The position numbers were made by a program, and so were the translations under genes. From the NCBI GenBank assembly GCA_020634455.1, contig JACKBQ010000002.1, positions 1,054,001-1,118,000 of the forward strand: a stretch of DNA of 64,000 bases, read 5' to 3'. Source of the stretch: Ardenticatenaceae bacterium (GTDB lineage Bacteria; Chloroflexota; Anaerolineae; Promineifilales; Promineifilaceae). The notes below the pieces were generated by a model, which did not search any database, was not told the DNA's origin, and saw only the letters and a program-made list of their open reading frames with translations. This document shows, in pieces, positions 42,971 to 50,239 of this stretch (within the stretch, counting starts at the first letter, position 1; each line of letters starts with the position of its first letter).

Positions 42971-43478
42971 CCGATTCTTCCTCCCCCAGCTTAATCAAAT
43001 CTTCCAACGACTGCCCTTTCAGGCTGCGTCGGTCGATGGGGAAAAGCTGCTTGTTGCGCATTGCCCAGGCAGCCGCCTTCGAGTTCATCGGATCCTTGGG
43101 ATCGTAGTTCTTATATTGGACCATCTCGCCCAGGGTCAGCAGCAGTTCATCCAACGTTTTGGCCGCCCACCATGCGCCAATGCACACCGCCCCGGTAATG
43201 TGAATGTTGGGGTGGAAGATGGGCGTGTGCCACTTGAGCTGCGGCTGCTTCAGCGGGTATTCGGCATGCAGGTAAATGCTTACTTCATGCACGTCCCGCA
43301 GCTGCGGCTTCCCGGCGGAGTTGATTTTTTCGACGCCGTTACAGGTAAAGCGAATCAAATATTTCTCTACTGGATCGCCTTCTGTGGCCAGAATATGAAT
43401 AAACTCGCTGCGATTGACGAGCGCCCGAATCCGTTCATGGTCGTTGCGCAGTCTGGTTTCACGAATATCAAAGGACAT
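42945..43478 (-). CDS. E2-like ubiquitin-conjugating (UBC-fold) enzyme
   Basis: A 177-residue UBC-fold protein. The canonical HPN motif is at 89-91 and the catalytic Cys99 lies eight residues after the Asn (GAVCIG), exactly as in eukaryotic E2s. YPLKQPQLKW (74-83) and the later DPKDPMNSKAA (126-136, matching the eukaryotic PNPDDPLN region) complete the fold. This is a canonical rather than a degenerate E2. It should accept the Ubl from the E1 at 44065 and pass it to targets with the RING-like proteins. The gene has no obvious ribosome site. Its last 26 bases overlap the membrane JAB gene. Confidence 0.92.
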   Translation of the reverse strand: MSFDIRETRLRNDHERIRALVNRSEFIHILATEGDPVEKYLIRFTCNGVEKINSAGKPQLRDVHEVSIYLHAEYPLKQPQLKWHTPIFHPNIHITGAVCIGAWWAAKTLDELLLTLGEMVQYKNYDPKDPMNSKAAAWAMRNKQLFPIDRRSLKGQSLEDLIKLGEEESDELGINFL

Positions 43479-43493
43479 GGTTTTATCAATTTA

Positions 43494-43625
43494 GAGATTG
43501 GAGATTAGAGATTGGAGACTGCAAGCAAGTTTGCACAATCTCCGGTCTCCAATCTCCAGTCTCTCATAAACATTGGGGATGTGTGTTTACTGATTACTGA
43601 ATACTGCTTACCGAATACCGATTAA
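43494..43625. repeat. GGAGATTAGAGATTGG hairpin plus GATTACTGAATACTG repeat
   Basis: Two repeat types in the Ubl-E2 spacer. Arms GATTGGAGACTGCAAGC and GTCTCCAATCTCCAGTCTC give a strong hairpin (43500-43563), followed by a CTGATTACTGAATACTGCTTACCGAATACCG unit (in parts). Confidence 0.65.
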
Positions 43626-43888
43626 CCGGCCGTTACTTCCGGGAACAGGCTCAGGATATCGTCTTCGACCACGCCAGCGTCGGCCAATGATTCGTCTTCG
43701 CTGAGCCGTTTTCCGGAGGAACGATGGTCCAGACGGTAGGTGATCGGGTTGGCGCCCTGGCTGGTGGGGAGTCCCATTTTGCTAACCAGCGCGGGAATCA
43801 AACGCCGCATCGGTACGTCGTCCGGGAGTTCAACCGGGGTTTTCTTTGAGCCGGTCGGGTCGTAGATGATTGTTTTTATGCTTGCCAT
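43622..43888 (-). CDS. Ubiquitin-like beta-grasp protein
   Basis: An 88-residue protein whose pattern fits a beta-grasp fold: strand IKTIIYDP, hairpin KTPVELPDDV, helix MRRLIPALVSKMGL, then YRLDHRSSGKRLSEDESLADAGVVEDDILSLFPEV (in parts), the order seen in ubiquitin (K-x-L-x-D-x-x-T-L-x-D...DxIxL). The C-terminus is EVTAG-stop, so it ends in a single Gly after Ala and lacks the usual Gly-Gly. No processing tail follows. The final codons are ACG GCC GGT, one base away from the dispersed palindrome. GGAGG lies upstream of the ATG at 43888. It sits between E1 and E2 genes and is the presumed modifier. Confidence 0.83.
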   Translation of the reverse strand: MASIKTIIYDPTGSKKTPVELPDDVPMRRLIPALVSKMGLPTSQGANPITYRLDHRSSGKRLSEDESLADAGVVEDDILSLFPEVTAG

Positions 43889-44022
43889 TTTATGATAGCC
43901 TCCATTCGTTTTGGTTGAGTTGCTTTTGAGCCACGCGAGTTCTTGCTGTGGTTTATTTTGTCAAATCAACTTGGTAATTCATTTTCTAATACGTAGTTTT
44001 CTGCCGGGGGTTGCAATCTGTT

Positions 44023-44055
44023 AGAAGTTGAACTTTTTACAAAAGTTCAACTTCT
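44023..44055. terminator. AGAAGTTGAACTTTT / AAAAGTTCAACTTCT hairpin
   Basis: A perfect 15-base stem with a 3-base loop between E1 and Ubl genes. A second copy with T-tract lies at 57093-57125. It could terminate or attenuate transcription between E1 and the Ubl. Confidence 0.7.
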
Positions 44056-44064
44056 CCACCGACA

Positions 44065-45255
44065 TCAGTCAAACTTCAAAAACGTCTCTTTATCGCCTGT
44101 TAGCTCCAGATAAATACTTTTCTTCTGGCTGGCGCTGCGGGCGCGGATGATGCCCAGGGGCGGCACGTCCATCTCGGCCAGGGTTCGGTGCAGAAACTCT
44201 TCGCTACCGTCGATGCGATGGGTCATGCGCATTTCGCGGTGGCCGCCGCAGTTGGGGCAAACGGACTCGTTTTCGTACAGCCGCGCCATCTTTTTGAAGA
44301 TGGGGAACGCTTCGCCGCAATCCAGGCAGTGCATGGTGGTCACAATTTCGCCGTCGAATTCCAGCACGGCATCGTCGGCCAGCTTTTCGCGGGCGATGGT
44401 GAGTAGATCATTGAGGGTGGTGGAAACGGCCGTACCATCCACCACCTCCACAATCGGCTCCAGCCGCGAATGACTCATGCAGCTTTCTTTCACTGGATAT
44501 TCGGTGGTGTAAATGTCGTTGGTCAGGCCGTTGATCATTACCGCCTTGCCCGGCTGCACCTCCATGTTGTGAATCAGCTTGAGTGCTTCCTGCGTTTGCA
44601 TCGCCGCCACAATTGAGGCGCTGGTGGGAGTGGTGGGCACCTTGCCCTGCAAGATGTTTTGCCGCGCCAGCAGAGGGCAGGAGTAGCGCAGGTTGATAAT
44701 CTGGTAATCCAGGTCCGTCAGGGTGCATTCGTAGCACGCGCCCTGGCCTGGCCAGAAAACGCGCACGATGCCCATTAGCTCTTGAATGGCCCCATCGACC
44801 CACGGCCGATTTATTTGCCAGCTAAAGCGATTGATAGACAGGCGCGCCTCGCGGTTGTCCAGGCAGCCGATGATGGCGTCTACGTGGCGGAATACGCCCA
44901 GCCCCATCTCAAAATTGATGTTGCCGTGCCACGTTTTCACGTTGACGTCCGGGTTTAGCTCCTTCACGCGCTCGGCGGCGGCGTCTACCTTGCGGCGACC
45001 CCGATCTGAGCTGCGGAACAGCACGGAGCGGCTGAGATTGCTGTCTTCGATGGTGTCGAAGTCGGCAATGATGATGTTGCCAATGCCCATGAGGGCCAGA
45101 TTCTTGAGCACTTCGTTACCGAGTGCCCCCGCGCCGACCACGAGAATGGTGGCGTTGCGCACCACTTCCTGCTGCCACCAGCTGATGTAGCCAAAGGTGT
45201 GGTACCGGTCGCTATCGGGATCGGTGATGATGATTGTTTCAGGTGTTTCAGTCAT
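44065..45255 (-). CDS. E1-like ubiquitin-activating enzyme (ThiF/UBA type)
   Basis: A 396-residue adenylating enzyme. The ATP-binding Rossmann motif GAGALG is at 41-46 and DFDTIEDSNLSR at 65-76. ACYECTLTD (173-181) and YSCPLL with candidate catalytic Cys193 resemble the Cys domain of eukaryotic UBA3 rather than plain MoeB/ThiF. TTPTSASIVAAMQTQEALKL (208-227) is the crossover helix region. A C-terminal zinc-ribbon pair (Cys310/Cys313, Cys333/Cys336) lies at 305-340. It adenylates the Ubl C-terminus and forms the thioester. The spacers on both sides hold hairpins. The ribosome site is weak. Confidence 0.9.
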   Translation of the reverse strand: MTETPETIIITDPDSDRYHTFGYISWWQQEVVRNATILVVGAGALGNEVLKNLALMGIGNIIIADFDTIEDSNLSRSVLFRSSDRGRRKVDAAAERVKELNPDVNVKTWHGNINFEMGLGVFRHVDAIIGCLDNREARLSINRFSWQINRPWVDGAIQELMGIVRVFWPGQGACYECTLTDLDYQIINLRYSCPLLARQNILQGKVPTTPTSASIVAAMQTQEALKLIHNMEVQPGKAVMINGLTNDIYTTEYPVKESCMSHSRLEPIVEVVDGTAVSTTLNDLLTIAREKLADDAVLEFDGEIVTTMHCLDCGEAFPIFKKMARLYENESVCPNCGGHREMRMTHRIDGSEEFLHRTLAEMDVPPLGIIRARSASQKKSIYLELTGDKETFLKFD

Positions 45256-45271
45256 GTTTTCTTACTTTATG

Positions 45272-45357
45272 GTTTGCGAGTATGCGAGTGGCAAGTTTGC
45301 GAGTGTTTATGTTTGATGGCTACTCGCAGACTTGCAAACTCGCAGACTTGCATACTT
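45272..45357. repeat. GCGAGTATGCGAGTGGCAAGTTTGCGAG hairpin
   Basis: Arms TTTGCGAGTATGCGAGTG and CTCGCAGACTTGCAAACTCGC around a short loop fill the spacer between E1 and the 45360 gene; family also at 7376, 27430 and 55662. Confidence 0.7.
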
Positions 45358-45359
45358 TT

Positions 45360-46571
45360 TTAGGAAAGCCGCCGGAAAAAAGGCAGCTTAAATTCGGTGC
45401 GGTCCACGTTTAGCGTGACCGATTTGCGTTCGACTTCGCCGCCGAGGTCGCGGGGCCAGGTGATGTCCACGTCGTAGGTGAGGCCGGAATGAACGCGCAC
45501 GGGCAGCTCGCAAAGAAAAACGCCGTCACGGTTGGTGGTACCAGCCACGTGGGCGTTGATCCCTTTGCAGCGTACCTGCACCTGAATGCCGTAAAGTCCA
45601 GGGCCATCCTGCACATCCTGCACGATGACGCGGAGCTTGGTGCTGCGCAGGGGTTCTTTGTCGCGGCTGAAGCGTTGGCGTACGGCCGTTCCCAAATTCC
45701 CACCCTCACTGCTGCTAGGTTGTGGACGGGGTTGGCGGGGTGTAGACGGCCGTCTCTGCGGCACCTGGTCGGCGCGAATGCGAATTTCCGGCATGCGCAC
45801 GGGCCGCTGATTGGCGGGCTGGAGGTCGTCGCTGGTGATGGTGAGCGGCGCGTTGCGCGTGACGTTGCCCTGATTTGGTGTCTGCTCATTTTCGTTGACG
45901 TGCAGCGTTTCCCGCGACACTTCCGGGTAGCGCACCGGAATCGGCGGGCGGAAGTGGGGCGGCACCGGGGCGATGGGTTGGCTGTTGGGCATGGTTTCCA
46001 GCGTCGGCGTGCCGTCGCCGGGGTTGTAGGCCAGCTTTTTGCCCAGCTTGTCCCGCTCGGTGGCGCTGCGCTGGATTTGCTGCCGTAAAAAGGTGGCCGC
46101 GCGCTTGATGAGCTGTCCCGCCGGGCTGTATTCGCCGGGGGGCGAGGCCGGGTCGAGCTGGTAGAGCGGGTAGCCGCTTTTCCAGGCGTGGGCGGCGATA
46201 GACAGAATCAACCAGGAGATTGGAGATTGGAGTGGCGTTCCCTGAACGCTGGAGATTGCGGCACTTGTAGTAGCAAGGGCGGTTACCTCTTCATCTTCAA
46301 TGAGGCCAGTTTCGTTCAGTAAGTCGTGGAGGGCCAGGCGAACGGCCGTACCGCCCCCCTCAACCAACCGCGCAAAATCGTGCAGGGTGGGATCATCTAC
46401 CACGGCCGCGGCACGCAGCAGAGCTTTGGCTCGCGATTCGGTGAAATCGGGCACGCTTTCCTGGCTTTTGTTCAAGTCGGCAATGAGCCACTCCGTCAGC
46501 CGCACGGCAAAAACCGGCAGGTGGACGTCGTTGAGTTTTTGTAGCAATGGTTGTGTGGCAAGGTCTGTCAT
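45360..46571 (-). CDS. Unknown protein with carboxypeptidase-regulatory-like C-terminus
   Basis: A 403-residue protein of unknown function. Residues 1-180 are helical (ALLRAAAVVDD, AHAWKSGYP). Residues 190-300 are a Pro/Arg/Gln-rich linker with the segment PLTITSDDLQPANQ that recurs in the RING-like protein at 40036. Residues 310-403 are a transthyretin-like beta domain (LRVIVQDVQDG..., TTNRDGVFLC, VDITWPRDLGG). Bases 46207-46256 inside the gene are a copy of the GGAGATTGG repeat, in frame (encoding QSPIS). Position between the dynamin and E1 genes suggests a target, adaptor or scaffold of the conjugation system. Confidence 0.65.
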   Translation of the reverse strand: MTDLATQPLLQKLNDVHLPVFAVRLTEWLIADLNKSQESVPDFTESRAKALLRAAAVVDDPTLHDFARLVEGGGTAVRLALHDLLNETGLIEDEEVTALATTSAAISSVQGTPLQSPISWLILSIAAHAWKSGYPLYQLDPASPPGEYSPAGQLIKRAATFLRQQIQRSATERDKLGKKLAYNPGDGTPTLETMPNSQPIAPVPPHFRPPIPVRYPEVSRETLHVNENEQTPNQGNVTRNAPLTITSDDLQPANQRPVRMPEIRIRADQVPQRRPSTPRQPRPQPSSSEGGNLGTAVRQRFSRDKEPLRSTKLRVIVQDVQDGPGLYGIQVQVRCKGINAHVAGTTNRDGVFLCELPVRVHSGLTYDVDITWPRDLGGEVERKSVTLNVDRTEFKLPFFRRLS

Positions 46572-46587
46572 GAGACGTTCCTAATTT

Positions 46588-46629
46588 GTAGGGGCAGGTG
46601 ATTGGGGCAGGTCTCAGACCTGCCCCTAC
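46588..46629. repeat. GTAGGGGCAGGT ... ACCTGCCCCTAC inverted repeat
   Basis: A perfect 12-base arm pair in the spacer between the dynamin gene and the unknown gene; related to the hairpin at 12696. Confidence 0.75.
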
Positions 46630-46636
46630 CCGAATA

Positions 46637-49291
46637 TTAAATCGCCAGGCTATTTTCCAGCTTATGCAGCCCGTCCCAGACGCGCATCAGCTCTTCGAGG
46701 TCAGACACGTTTTCCAGGTCCATTTCCATCGCTTCGCGCAGTTCCGGTTTTTGCAGGTTGCGGTCGTGCTGTTTCAGCATCGGCTTGACGATGTGGGTGT
46801 TGAAGTCCCGCTCGGCCTTGGTGGCTTCCAGCCAGAAGAGGCGGCGCAGCCGGGGCAGCAGGTCATCGTCGCTGAACAGGTCGGTCAAAATCTCGCCAAA
46901 GATGCGGTTCACCTTGACAGCAACGTTGTCCAGCTTGTCGGCGTAGCTCATCTCCAGGTCAGCTTGCGGCGTGGCCGTGCCAGTTTCGCCAATCAGGCTG
47001 ATGCCCAAATCTTCCGGCTGGGCTGGTTCATCCAGGATGGAGATGTTGATTTCCGGCTCGTCGGCGACGGCAGCGGGTGCGGCAGCAGCCCGGGAATTGT
47101 TGGCCACGGGCATGTTGGCCGCCATTTCGCGACGCACTGCTTCCACGCCGTTGAGGGCTACATCCAGCAGCCGCTCGTTGGTGTTGAGCGACAGTTCCCG
47201 CTCGCCTTCGTCGAGTCGGTGATGCACGGAGCGTTCGGGCTTCATTAGCTCGTACATCGTGGCTTGCTGGCAAACGTGGCGGAAGTTGCGCCCGACGCGC
47301 TCCACCAGGACGTTGAATGCTTCATCCAGGGCCAGGCCATCGGCCGTTTCGCCGGGGATGGCATAGCTGTATTCCTGATTGTAGGCGGCACGTTGGAGAC
47401 GGCCGTAAATTTCATGGGCCTCCAGCGTGCGCTCCAGCTCGGCGGCAATCACATCCGCCGCCTGGGGCATGAACTTGGAGACGGAATCCTGCAAGATTAG
47501 TTCCACCTGGAACAGGATGCGCTTGATCGGGATTTCGATGCCGCTGCTGCCCCAGATGAGGTTGTCGTAGGTCACGTCGCGGTCGTCCCAATATTCGGTG
47601 CCGTAATTTTCTAGCAATGTTTCCACCTCGCGCTGCACGGCGTCCTGGACCATGCCCTTGATGCCATTCAGCGTGGGGCGGAGGATGTTGCGGAAACGGC
47701 CGTCGCTGTTGGTACGATTGTTCAGCTCAAGGAGTGCGTTGTGGAAGGCACGCGGCAGCTCTTTTTGCTGGCGAATGATCACGTTCTCGAAGCGGCGCTC
47801 TTGCAGCTGTTCCCAACTGTTGGCAAAGGGCGGGTGCACGCCGCGATGCGCCAGCTGTTTTTCATAGTAGAAGCGCAGCGCTTGCAGGCTGTTGCGGATG
47901 CGGGTGGCCGCTTCGCGCAGTTGGCTGCGGACGCGCTCGGTTTTAATGAAGGTGACTAGCTTTTCGCGCAGCAGCGGCACTTCACTCAGTTTGAGGAGAG
48001 CAGCGGCCGTTTCTGGATCGAGCGGATCGCTGGCGTTGACCTGACCCAGTTGGTCGCGGAACACTTTCAGGATGCGCTCGGTTTCGCTGGCGAACTCGTC
48101 TGGGGCGTTGTCCGGGTCCTGCACGTAGAGCGCGGGCGGAGCCATCACCAGGAAATACGGCCGATTATGGCCACGATCCCGGTAACGCTCCCAGTAGTTG
48201 GGGGCGATGTAGCGGGTGACCTCTTTCACTTCCAGCTCTGCTTCTGGCAGGCCAGAGTTCAGGCGGTCGAACGCCTGGCGCACGTTGCCGCCGTTGACGG
48301 CCAGGAAGATTTTGCTAGCCGCTTCATCCAAATCGCCACCGCTCAGGCCGAAGAGGCGATTTTCTTTAATCCAGTTGACGGCAGAAAGCGATTTCAGCTC
48401 GTCCACGCGCTGGCGACCGGCGTCGGTGACGAGGACGATCATGGCGTCTTCGCGCTTCATCTCTTCGAGAGTGATCGCTTCGTGCAGCTTCATGCCTGCG
48501 CCCAAACCGGGCACATCCACAATGCGCAGGTAGCCGTTCATGAGTAGGCTTTCTTGCCCATTTTTAGGCTGGATTTTGAAGGTAGCAGATTTAATGAGCC
48601 GGATTTGGCGTTGCTGGCTGCCTTTGAAGCCGTCCTCGCGCAGGTGGCGCAGGGAGTCGGCATTGTCCAGGGCCAGGCTGCGCGGTGCGGGCGGGCCGTC
48701 GGCGTAGAGCGCTTTGTTGTGCTCGTAGGAGTCGATGCAGTCGATGAGGATCTCTAAATATTCATCCCGCTCGGTTTTGGCGTTATCGGCCCCGTCGGCC
48801 ATGATTTTCTGAATCGCTTCACGGGCTTGCTCACGCTCGCCGTCGTTGATGATGTCGAAGCCGTCAAGCTCGCCCAATTGGCAAAGGCGGCGCACGCGTT
48901 GGGCAAATTCAGCCTGTGTCCAGTAAGTCAGGACGAGGGATTCCGCTTCGCCTTCTTGGGCCTGTTCGATATAGACGATGGTGCCGGTAACGGCCGTTAC
49001 CGCTCCAGTTGGTAGTAAATTGCGCCCCAGCAAGCCGTTGATGAGGGTGCTTTTGCCCACGCCCGTACCGCCAAAAAAGACGAGGGTGTAGGTGCGCTGG
49101 GCCAGAATCTTTTGCGCTTCGTCCACGCTTTGCTGTGCCTGAGGCACGGCGCGGATGAGGTAATCGCGGGTCTGGTCGATTACTTTTTGCATGTGGACCC
49201 AGTGCTCAACCTGGGTGGGGCTGATGTGGGGGAGTGTTTCTAGGGATGTTTTGAGGTCTTCGTACTTATCAGTTTGCTTTTTCGGGCTCAT
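46637..49291 (-). CDS. Dynamin-like large GTPase
   Basis: An 884-residue GTPase. The P-loop is GGTGVGKST (about residues 74-82) and switch II is DVPGLG in LRIVDVPGLGAG. Long helical stretches fill 440-620 and 640-884, as in bacterial dynamin-like proteins. There is no clear membrane anchor; membrane association could come from the helical paddle. It heads the minus-strand cluster of ubiquitin-like genes with a spacer of only 65 bases to the next gene. Bacterial dynamins take part in membrane remodelling and phage defence. AAGGAAGG precedes the ATG at 49291. Confidence 0.83.
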   Translation of the reverse strand: MSPKKQTDKYEDLKTSLETLPHISPTQVEHWVHMQKVIDQTRDYLIRAVPQAQQSVDEAQKILAQRTYTLVFFGGTGVGKSTLINGLLGRNLLPTGAVTAVTGTIVYIEQAQEGEAESLVLTYWTQAEFAQRVRRLCQLGELDGFDIINDGEREQAREAIQKIMADGADNAKTERDEYLEILIDCIDSYEHNKALYADGPPAPRSLALDNADSLRHLREDGFKGSQQRQIRLIKSATFKIQPKNGQESLLMNGYLRIVDVPGLGAGMKLHEAITLEEMKREDAMIVLVTDAGRQRVDELKSLSAVNWIKENRLFGLSGGDLDEAASKIFLAVNGGNVRQAFDRLNSGLPEAELEVKEVTRYIAPNYWERYRDRGHNRPYFLVMAPPALYVQDPDNAPDEFASETERILKVFRDQLGQVNASDPLDPETAAALLKLSEVPLLREKLVTFIKTERVRSQLREAATRIRNSLQALRFYYEKQLAHRGVHPPFANSWEQLQERRFENVIIRQQKELPRAFHNALLELNNRTNSDGRFRNILRPTLNGIKGMVQDAVQREVETLLENYGTEYWDDRDVTYDNLIWGSSGIEIPIKRILFQVELILQDSVSKFMPQAADVIAAELERTLEAHEIYGRLQRAAYNQEYSYAIPGETADGLALDEAFNVLVERVGRNFRHVCQQATMYELMKPERSVHHRLDEGERELSLNTNERLLDVALNGVEAVRREMAANMPVANNSRAAAAPAAVADEPEINISILDEPAQPEDLGISLIGETGTATPQADLEMSYADKLDNVAVKVNRIFGEILTDLFSDDDLLPRLRRLFWLEATKAERDFNTHIVKPMLKQHDRNLQKPELREAMEMDLENVSDLEELMRVWDGLHKLENSLAI

Positions 49292-49607
49292 GTTTGCGTA
49301 TACCTTCCTTGCAAATTTTATGGTTATCCACAGATTTCGCAGATTACACAGATTTTTGTGTCTTGTGCTGCACTGGGTCTTGATGACTAATGGGTGCCAC
49401 AGGTGCAGAAATAGCTACGCTGTAGCGGTTACATTGGTTAATACGCAGGGGTGGGGGAAAGGTTGCACGGGTTGGGGAAACGGCCGTTTCCATCCAAAAT
49501 TCCTTGCCAAAATGAGTTTATTCTTACATTTGACATATTGATTTTGCTGCTTTTGTGTGCTAATCTCCTGGTTTATAACGCATCGCGTTATGAATTGGAG
49601 GTAGATT
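49292..49607. other. Divergent intergenic region between dynamin and GNAT genes
   Basis: 316 bases without a gene. It carries an ACAGATT-type repeat (TTATCCACAGATTTCGCAGATTACACAG, here in parts, 49325-49358), one palindrome at 49480, a TTGACA at 49530-49535 without a convincing -10, and GGAGG upstream of 49608. The promoter of the ubiquitin-like cluster should lie here on the minus strand, but I cannot place it. Confidence 0.55.
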
Positions 49608-50183
49608 GTGGTTATGGGAGCAACGCAATTAGCGAAAAGGTTTAAGGCCAAAGACGGTATTCCGGTTTCGGTACGTTTGTTGCGCCAGAAAGATGCGGCG
49701 CATCTGGTGGATTTGTTTGAACACATGGGGCCAGAGAGCCGTTACCGGCGGTTTCACCAGCCGATGGATGATGTGACGCCAGATCAGGTTTGGGATGAGG
49801 CAGAGAAGATTGCAACGGCCGTTCCTGAAGAACAGCTGGGCCTCATTGCTTTTTCTGAACTGCCGGGCGAGGGCGAAGTAGCCGTGGGCGTGGCGCGAAT
49901 TGTCTGGCTGAGCGACAGCGTAGCTGAAGTGGCTATGTCGGTGCGGGATGACCGGCAGGCGCAGGGTATTGGCAAGCGGCTGCTGGCGATGGTGCTGGAA
50001 CTGGCCCAGATTACGGGCGCGGAGTCGGTGGTGGGCCTGGTGCAAAACGACAATGAGCCGATGTGGCACCTGTTTGAGCAGCTGCCATACCCGCTCAAGC
50101 GCACTATTGATGGGGCGGAGTCTGAAATTGAGCTTGATTTGCTGAAAGAGAAAGAAGAAGTGGGGGTGGAAACGGCCGTTTAG
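49608..50183 (+). CDS. GNAT-family N-acetyltransferase
   Basis: A 191-residue acetyl-CoA-dependent acetyltransferase. The VRLLRQKDAAHLVDLFEHMGPESRYRRF N-terminus (in parts) is typical of proteins that resemble the acetyltransferase part of acyl-CoA-synthetase fusions. The acetyl-CoA loop is DDRQAQGIGKRLLAMVL (Q-x-x-G-x-G). The start is GTG 49608 with GGAGG 6 bases upstream; ATG 49614 is possible. It probably modifies a protein or small amine. The C-terminus VGVETAV comes from a palindrome copy. Confidence 0.83.
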   Translation: MVMGATQLAKRFKAKDGIPVSVRLLRQKDAAHLVDLFEHMGPESRYRRFHQPMDDVTPDQVWDEAEKIATAVPEEQLGLIAFSELPGEGEVAVGVARIVWLSDSVAEVAMSVRDDRQAQGIGKRLLAMVLELAQITGAESVVGLVQNDNEPMWHLFEQLPYPLKRTIDGAESEIELDLLKEKEEVGVETAV

Positions 50184-50239
50184 CCATCACCACCCTCACT
50201 TTGCCAAAGAACTAGTGAACCCTGTTCGGCGCGATTTTG

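Noticed and set aside
39486..49291. Type II CBASS or Pup-proteasome system
   Set aside because: No cyclic-nucleotide synthetase, no effector and no proteasome or Pup ligase genes lie in the cluster. A stand-alone ubiquitin-like pathway fits better.
49530..49558. Promoter TTGACA for the GNAT gene
   Set aside because: No acceptable -10 lies 16-18 bases downstream, so I did not list it as a promoter.
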